DNA of 64,000 nt from Paenibacillus anaericanus (GTDB taxonomy: Bacteria; Bacillota; Bacilli; Paenibacillales; Paenibacillaceae), in contig NZ_RZNY01000003.1 in the NCBI RefSeq assembly GCF_003994475.1, positions 186,001 to 250,000 on the forward strand. Direction: 5' to 3'. The stretch's first letter is position 1, and each line of letters starts with the position of its first letter. The position numbers and the translations under genes are program-made. Positions 37,369-45,650 of the stretch are shown in pieces. Under the pieces are notes generated by a model, which saw only the letters and a list, made by a program, of their open reading frames with translations, had not been told where the DNA came from and made no database searches.

Positions 37369-37683
37369 TTACTGAACCCATTGCTCTGCCCAAGATTGAA
37401 CCTGCTCCATCACCGGACGTAGTGCACGTCCTTTGTCGGTTAGCTCATACTCAATTCGTACAGGGGTCTCTGGATAAACATGCCGAATAAGAATACCCTC
37501 GTTCTCTAAATCTTTCATCCGCTCAGATAGCATCTTGTCACTCATCGTAGGAATTCGGTTGGAGATATCCTTGAACCGTTTAGGTCCGCCCATTAGGGAT
37601 TGAATAATCAAACCGTTCCAGCGTTTTCCCAAAAAAGAAAAAGCTGTTTCAAAGCGCGGACACATTGCACTTTGCTCCTCCAT
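37369..37683 (-). CDS. HxlR-family winged-helix regulator
   Basis: A 104-residue DNA-binding protein of the HxlR/YodB/HypR family. The single conserved Cys near the N terminus (AMCPRFE) is the usual thiol sensor position. The winged helix includes LGKRWNGLIIQSLMGGPKRF and MLSERMKDLENEGI. ATG 37683 is preferred to a GTG one codon upstream because of spacing to AGAGGTG. An inverted repeat ACTTAC...GTTAGT overlaps its likely start of transcription. It probably represses itself and the oxidoreductase downstream until reactive electrophiles or oxidants modify the Cys. Confidence 0.88.
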   Translation of the reverse strand: MEEQSAMCPRFETAFSFLGKRWNGLIIQSLMGGPKRFKDISNRIPTMSDKMLSERMKDLENEGILIRHVYPETPVRIEYELTDKGRALRPVMEQVQSWAEQWVQ

Positions 37684-37725
37684 CACATTTCACCTCTTTA
37701 CATTTAAAACGTAACCATCAAAAAA

Positions 37726-37745
37726 ACTTACATTTAGTTAGTATA
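37726..37745 (-). promoter_or_regulatory. Possible HxlR operator and -10 box
   Basis: On the minus strand TATACT (37745-37740) is followed at once by ACTAAC-TAAAT-GTAAGT (37742-37726), an inverted repeat with one mismatch. The position suits an autorepressor. The -35 box is weak. Confidence 0.4.
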
Positions 37746-37804
37746 TATCATTTTAACACATTTTTACACGGGTGCATACTGAGATGATTTTCAATATTGT
37801 TATA

Positions 37805-37831
37805 AATAAACGACCGCCTGAGCGGCGGCCG
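37805..37831 (-). terminator. Terminator after the sugar isomerase/epimerase gene
   Basis: On the minus strand GGCCGCC and GGCGGTC pair across GCTCA, followed by GTTTATTTAT. It is 30 bases past the stop codon at 37862. Confidence 0.7.
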
Positions 37832-37861
37832 CTATTGATAGTATATTTCTTCTTTACTTAC

Positions 37862-38830
37862 TTATACCCACCAAGCTTCAGTTGGAGCATCTTCTATAAG
37901 AATACTTTGCAAATTGCGAACAGCTTTGGTTAAACCTTCCTCAATAGACATCAATCCATCTTCATGTTCAATGCTGACTGCATAATCGTAACCTATCAAT
38001 CGTAGAGCACTGATAATATCAGCCCAAGTCTTAAGATCATGACCATATCCAACGGTACGGAATTGCCAAGCCCGATCCAACATGGATGTATAAGGCTGCA
38101 TATCCGTAATCCCATACTTATTCACATTAATCGGGTCAAGCGAAGTATCTTTGGCGTGGAAATGATGAATTGCTCCTGCCCGTCCAAGAATGTTTATTGC
38201 TTGAACAGGATCGATTCCCTGCCACCACATATGGCTTGGGTCTAAGTTGGCCCCAATAACTTCTCCCGCGGCTTCCCGAAGCCGAAGTAGTGTAGCTGGA
38301 GTGTGTACAGAAAATCCGCCATGAAGCTCCAATCCTATTTTCACACCATGATCAGCAGCGTATTTGCCCCACTCTGTCCAATAAGGAATAACTTTATTGT
38401 CCCATTGCCATGTCAATATTTCTTGGAAATCGTTAGGCCATGGCGCAACAGGCCAGTTCGGATATTTAGCATCTTCATGATCGCCGGGACAACCCGAAAA
38501 TGTATTAACGACTGGAACCTCCAACAATTCAGCCAATTGAACAGTCTTCACAAAAGTATCGTGAAATTCCTTAGCAATCGCCTTTTGTGGATGTAGCGGA
38601 TTACCATGGCAACTGAGCGCACTAATGATCATGCCACGTGATTCCACCGCACGCTTAAATTGATCCCGTGCAGCTTTATTCTCTAACAGTTCATCCGGAT
38701 TACAATGGGCAGTTCCTGGAAATCCTCCCGTTCCAATCTCGACTGCTTTCAATCCTTGTGCAGCAGCTAGATCCAGCGCCTCTTCAAATGGACGCCCCCC
38801 AAACAATACTAAAAACACTCCGAGTTTCAT
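37862..38830 (-). CDS. Sugar phosphate isomerase/epimerase, TIM-barrel (IolE-like)
   Basis: A 322-residue protein of the xylose-isomerase-like barrel family. Probable metal ligands are visible in IGLELHGGF (Glu), GANLDPSHM (Asp, His), HHFHAKD (His) and VSIEHED (Glu). Such enzymes act on sugar acids, inositol derivatives or ketoses; the substrate here is unknown. AAAAGGAG precedes the ATG. It follows a dehydrogenase gene and a second barrel gene on the same strand. A repeat cluster lies in the 140-base gap to the dehydrogenase gene. Confidence 0.85.
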   Translation of the reverse strand: MKLGVFLVLFGGRPFEEALDLAAAQGLKAVEIGTGGFPGTAHCNPDELLENKAARDQFKRAVESRGMIISALSCHGNPLHPQKAIAKEFHDTFVKTVQLAELLEVPVVNTFSGCPGDHEDAKYPNWPVAPWPNDFQEILTWQWDNKVIPYWTEWGKYAADHGVKIGLELHGGFSVHTPATLLRLREAAGEVIGANLDPSHMWWQGIDPVQAINILGRAGAIHHFHAKDTSLDPINVNKYGITDMQPYTSMLDRAWQFRTVGYGHDLKTWADIISALRLIGYDYAVSIEHEDGLMSIEEGLTKAVRNLQSILIEDAPTEAWWV

Positions 38831-38850
38831 GTGTATTTGCTCCTTTTAAA

Positions 38851-38955
38851 AGTTTTGTTAGCATTCACTTCAATGATTGATCTTCGTCAAAACTTACTTC
38901 GTAAGCGTATGCTTAGTTTTGTTAGCATTTACTTCAATGATTGATCTTCGTACGC
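38851..38955. repeat. Direct repeat pair related to the 8272-8405 array
   Basis: A 37-base unit beginning AGTTTTGTTAGCATT occurs at 38851-38887 and 38915-38951 with a single difference. Between the copies lies CAAAACTTACTTCGTAAGC then GTATGCTTAGTTTTG. This closely resembles the CAAAACTACTTCGTAAGC spacer text of the array between znuC and znuB. It separates two co-oriented genes of the sugar cluster. Confidence 0.8.
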
Positions 38956-38970
38956 TTTGTTTTGTTGCTA

Positions 38971-40053
38971 TTAATCAAAATAGACCGTTTTCCCTGTCTT
39001 AGCTGACTCGTAGATAGCTTCGAGAATTTCCGTTACAACAAGCGCCTGCTCTGGTTTAACCACCGGTTCTTTATCCTCAAGGATAGCTTCAACCCATGCT
39101 CTTGCTTCTCTGTTTGAGTCTGTTTCCTCTTGTCCATCAAAGAAAGCAACTCCACCTGCTCCAAGCTCCACCTTCGTTTCATACAACCGGCTAAGCTTCT
39201 CCCCATTAATCCGAAGACCGTTAGTCATATCAGCTCCGCCTTCAGTACCACACAATAACGTTTTCGCTTCACCAGTTTCAACTACGTTCAATGCCCAACT
39301 TGCTTCCAGCATAATCGTAGCGCCATTCTTCATCGTAACAAAACCAAACGCTGAGTCTTCTACCTTAAATTGTTCTGGATCCCAAGGACCAAAAGCATTG
39401 GCAGCATTAACGCGGTTCCCTAGCTTATGATATACAGATCCTGTTACACTCTTTGGTTCGTAGTTATCCATCAACCATAACGTTAGATCCAATGCGTGCG
39501 TGCCGATATCGATTAATGGTCCCCCGCCTTGCTTCTCTTCATCCAGGAATACGCCCCATGTTGGTACCGCACGACGTCTAACCGCCAGCGCTTTCCCGAG
39601 ATAAATATCTCCCAGTTCTCCATTCTCGCATAGTTCCTTTAGGTATAAACTGTCGCTACGGAATCGATTCTGATAAGCAATGCTTAGCTTCTTACCAGTA
39701 CGTTTGGCAGCGTCTAGCATCAAGCGTGCTTGTGCTGTCGTCTTCGCCATCGGTTTCTCACACATTACATGTCTACCTGATTCCAAAGCTGCTACGGAAA
39801 TCTCAGCATGCGAATCATTTGGTGTACAAACGTGAACCACATCAAGCTCACATTCTTCGAGCATTTTACGGAAATCTTCGTATACTTTTGCACCCTCCGT
39901 GCCATACTTAGCCGCGGCTCGCTCTGCACGATCTACAACGATATCACAAAAGGCGACTAACTCCACCTGTGGTTGTACTGAAAGACTAGGTAAGTGCTTA
40001 CCAGTAGCAATACCTCCGCATCCGATAATCGCAACTCTTAACTTTTTAGACAT
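38971..40053 (-). CDS. Gfo/Idh/MocA family NAD(P)-dependent dehydrogenase
   Basis: A 360-residue oxidoreductase. The N-terminal Rossmann fold (about 1-125) has VAIIGCGGIATGKHLPSL, and MCEKPMA holds the catalytic Lys of the family. The C-terminal alpha/beta domain carries GPLIDIGTHALDLTLWL with the catalytic Asp and His. It should oxidise a sugar or sugar acid hydroxyl. Its start overlaps the end of the upstream barrel gene by eight bases, so the pair is translationally coupled. Together with the two barrel proteins it suggests an inositol-like or rare-sugar pathway. Confidence 0.92.
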   Translation of the reverse strand: MSKKLRVAIIGCGGIATGKHLPSLSVQPQVELVAFCDIVVDRAERAAAKYGTEGAKVYEDFRKMLEECELDVVHVCTPNDSHAEISVAALESGRHVMCEKPMAKTTAQARLMLDAAKRTGKKLSIAYQNRFRSDSLYLKELCENGELGDIYLGKALAVRRRAVPTWGVFLDEEKQGGGPLIDIGTHALDLTLWLMDNYEPKSVTGSVYHKLGNRVNAANAFGPWDPEQFKVEDSAFGFVTMKNGATIMLEASWALNVVETGEAKTLLCGTEGGADMTNGLRINGEKLSRLYETKVELGAGGVAFFDGQEETDSNREARAWVEAILEDKEPVVKPEQALVVTEILEAIYESAKTGKTVYFD

Positions 40054-40816
40054 TTAAATTTCCTCCTTGTTTAGCATATCCGTGGATCCAATCCATACTA
40101 ACCTTAATACTTTCAAGTGCATCTTGTGTACAATAGTCTTGTTCTACAACCAACCACTCAACTCCTGCATCCACAGCAGCATCAGCAATTGCTTTAATAG
40201 TAATCTCACCTTTACCAAGTTCCACAGTCTCCGGAGATCCATCTTCCTTGGTAATCATATCTTTCAGATGCAAGATCGGTAGTCGATCACTATATTTAGC
40301 AATGTACTGCAACGGATCGTAACCAGCATAGGACACCCAACAAGAATCCAATTCAACTTGCAGCAGCGATGCTGGAACTTCCTCATAGATAGTATCCAGA
40401 ACGGTCTTATCACCGATCAACTGTGTTAATTCAAATTCATGGTTGTGATAACATAAGACTACACCCACCTCGTGACAGCGCTTACCAATCACTTTCAAAT
40501 CCTCAATTACTTCATCCCAACGATTACGATCTTCCTCACTCAAATACGGGCAAATGAGATAACGATTACCGATAGCTAGGTTAAAAGTAATTTCTTCCTC
40601 AAGTTGATCGCGTAGCTTTTCATATGGCGTATGAGCGCCTAAAGCAATTAGGCCTGTCTCATTTAAAATCTCAGTTACCTGCTGGGCCGAGCGACCGTAA
40701 AATCCTGCAAATTCAACACCCTGATAGCCAAGTTCAGCAACCTTACGCAACGTTCCTTCAAAATCATTGTCTAGTGCTTCGCGAACAGTATAGAGCTGTA
40801 ATCCTACTCTTACCAA
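40046..40816 (-). CDS. Sugar phosphate isomerase/epimerase, TIM-barrel
   Basis: A 256-residue xylose-isomerase-like barrel. Probable metal ligands lie in LCYHNHEFE (His, Glu), QVELDSCW (Asp), LHLKDM (His) and VVEQDY (Glu). The TTG at 40816 (VRVGLQLYTVRE) is chosen because GAGGTGA lies five bases upstream; a GTG three codons earlier overlaps that site. It is the first gene of the sugar cluster and is divergent from an AraC-type regulator, its likely controller. The substrate is unknown. Confidence 0.87.
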   Translation of the reverse strand: MVRVGLQLYTVREALDNDFEGTLRKVAELGYQGVEFAGFYGRSAQQVTEILNETGLIALGAHTPYEKLRDQLEEEITFNLAIGNRYLICPYLSEEDRNRWDEVIEDLKVIGKRCHEVGVVLCYHNHEFELTQLIGDKTVLDTIYEEVPASLLQVELDSCWVSYAGYDPLQYIAKYSDRLPILHLKDMITKEDGSPETVELGKGEITIKAIADAAVDAGVEWLVVEQDYCTQDALESIKVSMDWIHGYAKQGGNLNV

Positions 40817-40946
40817 ATTGATCACCTCATATCGTTAATCTTTACATCTATCATGGTATTTCAATTTGTCTAAATGTAAAATGAATAATATGATTGAAAC
40901 ATGAACAATCTGATCATAATTTTTGGCGAAGTAATGGAGGACGCTT

Positions 40947-41765
40947 ATGAATGAGAATCAAAACCTGCAAATATTAACAGCGGGGTACTCGATGCACCGC
41001 AAGCCCTACATAGCGAACCAACCTGACGGATTAGACAACCATTTAATACGTCTGCAAACTACCGGCAAATGCCGTATCCGTTTGAATGGTCGTTTGGAGC
41101 TTCTAGAGCCCGGAGATCTAGTCCTATTCTCACCCAATGAACCCTATGAACTTAGAATAGAAGCAGAGTTTACCCAAGTTGGTGAAGCGGCCGTCTCAAG
41201 TGGTGATTATCATATCTTTTTGCAAGGAAAATGGATTGAAGACTGGTGGAAATTGCATCAACGCCCAAATAAGATCAAAGTCCCTCTATCCGAAGGCATT
41301 ATCGGAGCATTCCGGCAGATCATGACCGAGCTACGACGGATTTCAAATCCTTGCCCCGAAATCGCGGAATATTATTTAAAAATATTGTGTATGGATATCG
41401 ATCGAAATTTGCTCCAACAGCCACTACCGACCTATCGAACCTATCTTGCCCACCGGATCAAGAATTATATTGAAGAAAATGCTTCAACAACGTTTAAACT
41501 TGAAGACGTAGCTTCCCATGTTGGGATTAGTGTATCTCGCGCTGTCCACCTGTTCAAGGAAGCTTTTGCCACGAGTATTATCCAATATACGTTAGAGGTT
41601 CGGCTCAACATGGCGCGTGAACGCATTGCGTTTAGTCCCTTGTCACTGGAACATGTCGCAGAAAGCTCAGGGTTTCCGAACTACAACTATTTCCACAGAG
41701 TATTTCGTAAACGTTACGGCATGTCACCAAAACAATTTCGTCTGGATGCTCACCAGAATCAGTAG
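40947..41765 (+). CDS. AraC-family transcriptional regulator
   Basis: A 272-residue regulator. An N-terminal cupin-type ligand domain (about 10-130) includes RIRLNGRLELLEPGDLVLF. The C terminus (about 170-268) is an AraC double helix-turn-helix with LEDVASHVGISVSRAVHLFK and NYFHRVFRKRYGMSPKQFR. TGGAGG lies upstream of the ATG. It is transcribed away from the sugar isomerase/dehydrogenase cluster with 130 bases between, and probably activates that cluster when its sugar is present. Confidence 0.92.
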   Translation: MNENQNLQILTAGYSMHRKPYIANQPDGLDNHLIRLQTTGKCRIRLNGRLELLEPGDLVLFSPNEPYELRIEAEFTQVGEAAVSSGDYHIFLQGKWIEDWWKLHQRPNKIKVPLSEGIIGAFRQIMTELRRISNPCPEIAEYYLKILCMDIDRNLLQQPLPTYRTYLAHRIKNYIEENASTTFKLEDVASHVGISVSRAVHLFKEAFATSIIQYTLEVRLNMARERIAFSPLSLEHVAESSGFPNYNYFHRVFRKRYGMSPKQFRLDAHQNQ

Positions 41766-41779
41766 GTGTATCCACATAA

Positions 41780-41818
41780 AGAAGGCCGCTTGACTAGAAT
41801 CGTCAAGCGGCCTTTTGT
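41780..41818 (+). terminator. Terminator between the AraC gene and the TerC gene
   Basis: AAGGCCGCTTGAC and GTCAAGCGGCCTT form a perfect 13-base stem with a seven-base loop and TTGTGT after it. The genes converge, and it may serve both. Confidence 0.85.
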
Positions 41819-41837
41819 GTATGATATGAGTGCTCTC

Positions 41838-42527
41838 TTAGCTATGTGAGTGATCCACCGCGCTAGGTTGTTTACGGTTTTTCTTAACATAAGTTCCTAA
41901 TCCCACGATTATCACAATAACAAGTAATTCGAAACCATACTTTATAAATCCATTTGCAAACCAATCATGTACTAGTGGTTCTTCTACAAGCATCTTCGCT
42001 GCTGTCCAAGCCAGTACTGCAGCACCAATTGTGATGACTATCGGATAACGTTCTGTAAGCTTCAGAATCATGGTACTGCCCCACACCATAATCGGTACAG
42101 AAATCGCCAGCCCAATGACTACTAACAAAAAGTCGCCATGTGCAGCTCCTGCTACGGCAAGAACGTTGTCCAGTCCCATCATAGTATCTGCGATAATAAT
42201 CGTCCGGATGGCGGCCCACATCTGATTACCTGCTTTAATATCATGGTTCTTCTCATCCACGAGTAACTTGTATGCGATCCACATAAGCGCAAGTCCCCCA
42301 GCAAGACGAAGACCTGGGATATTAAGCAATTGAACTACCAGTACGGTCATAATGACACGGACTATTATAGCCCCCACTGTTCCCCACATAATAACTTTCT
42401 TCTGATCAGCCTTTGGTACATTCCTTGCAGCAAGCCCAATGACAATTGCATTGTCTCCCGCCAGCACAAGGTCGATCATCACAATAGATAGCAATGCCAT
42501 CCAAAAATCCACCGACATAAAATCCAT
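41838..42527 (-). CDS. TerC-family membrane protein, probable manganese exporter
   Basis: A 229-residue membrane protein with about seven hydrophobic segments. The two conserved acidic motifs DLVLAGDNAIVIGLA (near 20) and DTMMGLDNVLAVAGAA (near 118) mark the TerC family. Homologues under the same riboswitch in Bacillus (YkoY, YceF) export Mn(II) to extracytoplasmic enzymes. The manganese riboswitch directly upstream strongly supports that role. The C-terminal tail is basic and His-containing (KKNRKQPSAVDHSHS). Confidence 0.9.
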   Translation of the reverse strand: MDFMSVDFWMALLSIVMIDLVLAGDNAIVIGLAARNVPKADQKKVIMWGTVGAIIVRVIMTVLVVQLLNIPGLRLAGGLALMWIAYKLLVDEKNHDIKAGNQMWAAIRTIIIADTMMGLDNVLAVAGAAHGDFLLVVIGLAISVPIMVWGSTMILKLTERYPIVITIGAAVLAWTAAKMLVEEPLVHDWFANGFIKYGFELLVIVIIVGLGTYVKKNRKQPSAVDHSHS

Positions 42528-42569
42528 TCTCTCTCCCCCTTATTATCTTTTTATGATGCCCTACATTCA

Positions 42570-42748
42570 AAAAAAATGCGCCGTACCGCAGTACTCGGCA
42601 CGACGCAAAATTTGCATCAAAAGAGACCTTCACCCAAGTACTATACGCCGGGCAAAGGTCTCGCTAACAACACTAATGTCGCAATAAAGCCGGGGATTTC
42701 TCCCGTAATGACGACTTTACTGTTATAAGCTACTCCCCTTTGGGAACC
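42570..42748 (-). ncRNA. yybP-ykoY manganese riboswitch with terminator
   Basis: The leader starts AAAGGGGAGTAGC (near 42745-42731). It contains GTCGTCATTACGGGAG and GCGACAT, then the long stem GAGACCTTTGCCC...GGGTGAAGGTCTC, which are conserved parts of this riboswitch. A terminator follows: TGCGTCGTGCCG and CGGTACGGCGCA across AGTACTG, then eight U residues (ending near 42570). Manganese binding should prevent termination and turn on the exporter gene. Confidence 0.9.
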
Positions 42749-42768
42749 ATGCATGTTTAATTAAAATT

Positions 42769-42798
42769 ATTATAGCACGTACTCTTTCTATCCGCCAA
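42769..42798 (-). promoter_or_regulatory. Promoter of the riboswitch-TerC message
   Basis: On the minus strand TTGGCG (42798-42793) and TATAAT (42774-42769) are 18 bases apart, about 20 bases before the first conserved riboswitch bases. Confidence 0.7.
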
Positions 42799-42873
42799 GA
42801 TATTTTCCTACATTAGATGCATGCTCCCATTTTTGATATGATAGACGAATAGATAGGAGGAAAGTAGACATTT

Positions 42874-43488
42874 ATGAAAAGATGGATTGCCATTGCTATA
42901 TACTTCGTAACATTCACTTTGGCCTTTACATATAAAGAGGATTTAGCCGCCCTAATCAACGATCAACCCTCTATTTGGAGCCTATTTGCTCTCTCGATCC
43001 TATTTGCCCTAGTTCCCATCATGCCTTATAGAATCGTAATCGCTGCTGCAGGATACATAGTCGGCACCTGGACCGGTGGAATGATCACGCTAATTGGATC
43101 TACGATAGCAGGGGCATTGTTCTATTGGGGTTCTGCATATGGATTTCGTGAACCTGCTCTACGGTGGATTGGATCACTTAAAACTCTCGAACGCGTGACT
43201 CAATTCATCAATAAACGGCCGTTTGCAGCCATTATCGTATGTCGTCTTATCCCTGTGTTACCCCAAACGGCTGTTAACATCTATGCCGGAGTTGCTGGTA
43301 TTCCATTTATGACTTACTTGCTCGCCTCGATCATCGGTAAGTTCCCCAGTATTTTTCTGTATGCGTATCTAGGCAATTCCATTCTATCTGAACCTATAAC
43401 AGCTTTGGGAGTAACAGCGGTGTACCTCCTATTTCTCGCCATCGTACTTTGGATATACAAACGATTCCGGAGAGATCAAAGTCAGTGA
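42874..43488 (+). CDS. TVP38/TMEM64 (DedA-like) membrane protein
   Basis: A 204-residue membrane protein with about five hydrophobic segments. The conserved central motif FINKRPFAAIIVCRLIPVLP and the glycine-rich AGYIVGTWTGG mark the TVP38/DedA superfamily, thought to help membrane homeostasis, possibly as lipid scramblases. AGGAGG lies 13 bases before the ATG, a slightly long spacing. It is followed 54 bases later by msrAB on the same strand. No specific function is claimed. Confidence 0.87.
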   Translation: MKRWIAIAIYFVTFTLAFTYKEDLAALINDQPSIWSLFALSILFALVPIMPYRIVIAAAGYIVGTWTGGMITLIGSTIAGALFYWGSAYGFREPALRWIGSLKTLERVTQFINKRPFAAIIVCRLIPVLPQTAVNIYAGVAGIPFMTYLLASIIGKFPSIFLYAYLGNSILSEPITALGVTAVYLLFLAIVLWIYKRFRRDQSQ

Positions 43489-43542
43489 TTTTGGGTTTTA
43501 TCTTAAAATTGATATAATAGAGGATGAAACGGAGGGAAATAC

Positions 43543-44517
43543 ATGAATCCAGCGTCAACTACTAATACTAATAGAGAGCTCGCCACTTTTGCTGGCGGAT
43601 GTTTCTGGTGTATGGTGTCACCATTTGAGGAGCTACCCGGCATCCATAGCATACTTTCGGGTTATACAGGTGGCCACACGGACAATCCAACCTATGAAGA
43701 AGTTTGCACCCATAACACCGGTCATTATGAAGCCGTACAAATCACGTTTGATCCAAATATTTTCCCATACCGTAAACTTCTTGAACTGTTCTGGCAACAG
43801 ATCGATCCGACAGATGCGGGTGGACAATTTCATGATCGGGGCCAATCTTATCAGACAGCGATATTTTATCATAATGAACAGCAACAAAGAGAAGCAGAAG
43901 AGTCTAAATTGCAACTTGAACAAAGTGGTCGCTTCGACAAACCGATAGTTACACCGATTCTACCGGCTGCTCGGTTCTATGTAGCTGAGGAATACCATCA
44001 AGGTTACCACAAGAAAAACCCAGCACATTACAAGCGGTACCGCAAAGGCTCTGGCCGAGAGGACTTCATCGAGAATCATTGGTCCGGTCCTCTAGATAAC
44101 GAACAACTTAAACAACGACTTACACCGGTTCAATACGAGGTTACACAGAATCAGGGTACAGAGCGACCATTCACAGGCGAATATTGGGACCATGAAGGTG
44201 AAGGTATCTATGTGGATATCGTATCAGGTGAACCTCTCTTTAGTTCCAAAGACAAATACGATGCCGGTTGTGGCTGGCCTAGCTTTACACGTCCCTTGAG
44301 AGAATACAACATCAAGGAGAAGACGGATTCAAGCCATTTCATGATCCGAACTGAGGTACGTAGTAAGGAAGCAAACTCACATCTTGGCCATGTGTTTAAT
44401 GACGGACCAGAGCCAACTGGGCTGCGCTACTGTATCAACTCTGCCGCACTACGTTTTGTGCCGAAAGAGGATTTGGAGAAAGAAGGATACGGAGAATACG
44501 TTCATTTATTTAATTAA
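43543..44517 (+). CDS. msrAB: Fused peptide methionine sulfoxide reductase MsrA-MsrB
   Basis: A 324-residue cytoplasmic repair enzyme. The MsrA half (about 10-165) has the active site GGCFWC with Cys20 and reduces the S form of oxidised methionine. The MsrB half (about 180-315) has [17 protein letters not shown] and the catalytic Cys297 in [11 protein letters not shown], and reduces the R form. The CxxC pairs that bind zinc in many MsrB proteins are replaced (VSGEPLFSS), so this is the zinc-free type. GGAGGG precedes the ATG. It ends at a shared terminator. Confidence 0.95.
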   Translation: MNPASTTNTNRELATFAGGCFWCMVSPFEELPGIHSILSGYTGGHTDNPTYEEVCTHNTGHYEAVQITFDPNIFPYRKLLELFWQQIDPTDAGGQFHDRGQSYQTAIFYHNEQQQREAEESKLQLEQSGRFDKPIVTPILPAARFYVAEEYHQGYHKKNPAHYKRYRKGSGREDFIENHWSGPLDNEQLKQRLTPVQYEVTQNQGTERPFTGEYWDHEGEGIYVDIVSGEPLFSSKDKYDAGCGWPSFTRPLREYNIKEKTDSSHFMIRTEVRSKEANSHLGHVFNDGPEPTGLRYCINSAALRFVPKEDLEKEGYGEYVHLFN

Positions 44518-44520
44518 AAC

Positions 44521-44562
44521 GCAAAAAAACGGCCTGAGCTATTAAGCTCGAGCCGTTTTCTT
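44521..44562. terminator. Bidirectional terminator between msrAB and the YitT-like gene
   Basis: AAAAACGGCCTGAGCT and AGCTCGAGCCGTTTT pair with a short loop, one mismatch inside, between the convergent genes. The right arm overlaps the last codons of the YitT-like gene. Confidence 0.8.
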
Positions 44563-45204
44563 CTTCATGCCATATGGAACACGGACTGGTGCCAGATCTC
44601 TCTTGCCATAATTCACGATCCAAGTAATCACTTTTCCGGATATCAGTACCGCCATAATCGTAAACATTGTTTCTGCAAAAGGTAAGAAGAACAATGAAAT
44701 CATCAGTACTATTGCATCCATCAGAATAAATACAGTTCCGATCTTAATACCTGACCACTGACTTACGATCAGAGATAAAATATCATCCCCGCCCGTCGCT
44801 CCTCCAGCTCTCAGCACCATACCTGCACCAATCCCAATAAGTACACCTGACAACAAAGCCACTAGCGGCAAATTGTGGTGCAAATTCAAGGTAAGTGGTG
44901 AGAACCTCTCACATAACTCGTAGAACGCAGAGAACATCATCGAAGCGAACAAACTGCTTACAATGAATTTACGCCCTTTTAGAAACAGAGCTAGAATAAA
45001 AATAGGAATATCTAGTACAATCATCGATAACGCAGGTGGCAAATCAAATAAATATTTACCTAGGAGCGCTAGCCCCACAAAACCGCCTTCCGACAGCCCA
45101 TTTTGAAAATTAATATGGTAATAAGTAAAAGCTAATAAAAAAGACCCAAGCAACATCATCAATAACTGTGAACCTTCAATCTGCCATTTGTGCGCTTTCC
45201 TCAT
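44542..45204 (-). CDS. YitT-family membrane protein
   Basis: A 220-residue membrane protein with five or six hydrophobic segments. The conserved IGAGMVLRAGGATGGDDIL motif (about 125-145) marks the YitT family. The soluble C-terminal DUF2179 domain found in many relatives is missing; the protein ends soon after the last helix with a basic tail. The ATG start is close to a regular family start. Its role is unknown. A long leader with strong inverted repeats precedes it, so expression may be controlled by RNA structure. Confidence 0.85.
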   Translation of the reverse strand: MRKAHKWQIEGSQLLMMLLGSFLLAFTYYHINFQNGLSEGGFVGLALLGKYLFDLPPALSMIVLDIPIFILALFLKGRKFIVSSLFASMMFSAFYELCERFSPLTLNLHHNLPLVALLSGVLIGIGAGMVLRAGGATGGDDILSLIVSQWSGIKIGTVFILMDAIVLMISLFFLPFAETMFTIMAVLISGKVITWIVNYGKRDLAPVRVPYGMKKKTARA

Positions 45205-45440
45205 CCAGAATCCCTCTAATCGTAGTTTTGTTGACCTTACGGCAACTCCCTACGAAGAGGTTCTTGGAGGACTTTGTCCTTCGCATTGTCACACTCTTCT
45301 TTCGTAGGGTTGTTGGCCATAAACCGACACGCCACGAAAGAAGCTAAGTATAAGAGAGATCACAACGTTTCCAAATCGTCCTTTGGGGATTCGTCCTTCG
45401 GGAACACATGGTATCCTGATCCTTTCAAGTTTATTTATTT
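45205..45440 (-). other. Long structured leader before the YitT-like gene
   Basis: Downstream of a TATAAT box (45452-45447) about 235 bases precede the start codon. CAACTCCCTACGAAGAG (45243-45259) pairs with CTCTTCTTTCGTAGGGTTG (45294-45312), and an inner GGACTTTGTCC (45269-45279) forms its own stem. Further upstream two similar 15-mers, TCGTCCTTTGGGGAT and TCGTCCTTCGGGAAC, lie side by side (45376-45405). I do not recognise a known riboswitch. Confidence 0.55.
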
Positions 45441-45511
45441 ATATTTATTATAACACAGACTCAGTAATGACTAAACAGCTTGAACACAAACAAATAATTT
45501 ATTTGCAATAA

Positions 45512-45527
45512 TGTGATAAATATCATT
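45512..45527 (+). promoter_or_regulatory. Degenerate FNR-like site upstream of hmp (distal)
   Basis: TGTGATAAATATCATT matches eight of ten conserved positions of TGTGA-N6-TCACA. It lies 53 bases, five helix turns, before the proximal hmp box. It could also be a site of another nitrosative-stress regulator. Confidence 0.4.
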
Positions 45528-45564
45528 GCGAAGCATGACTAATTCACATTTTGTTAAACTCTAT

Positions 45565-45607
45565 TGTGACCAAAATCACTCTTTCGTCTATTACCACTGC
45601 CTATACT
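45565..45607 (+). promoter_or_regulatory. FNR-type promoter of hmp
   Basis: The palindrome at 45565-45580 (TGTGACCAAAATCACT, one mismatch) is centred 29.5 bases from a TATACT -10 box at 45602-45607. The predicted start of transcription is near 45614, putting the site at about -41.5, the standard activator position. Confidence 0.75.
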
Positions 45608-45650
45608 TGATGAGGTAGTTGATCAATTCCACTAGAAAGAGGGTACCACT

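Noticed and set aside
43589-43948. A 119-codon ORF inside msrAB
   Set aside because: It lies in another frame of a well-supported enzyme gene and has no family features.
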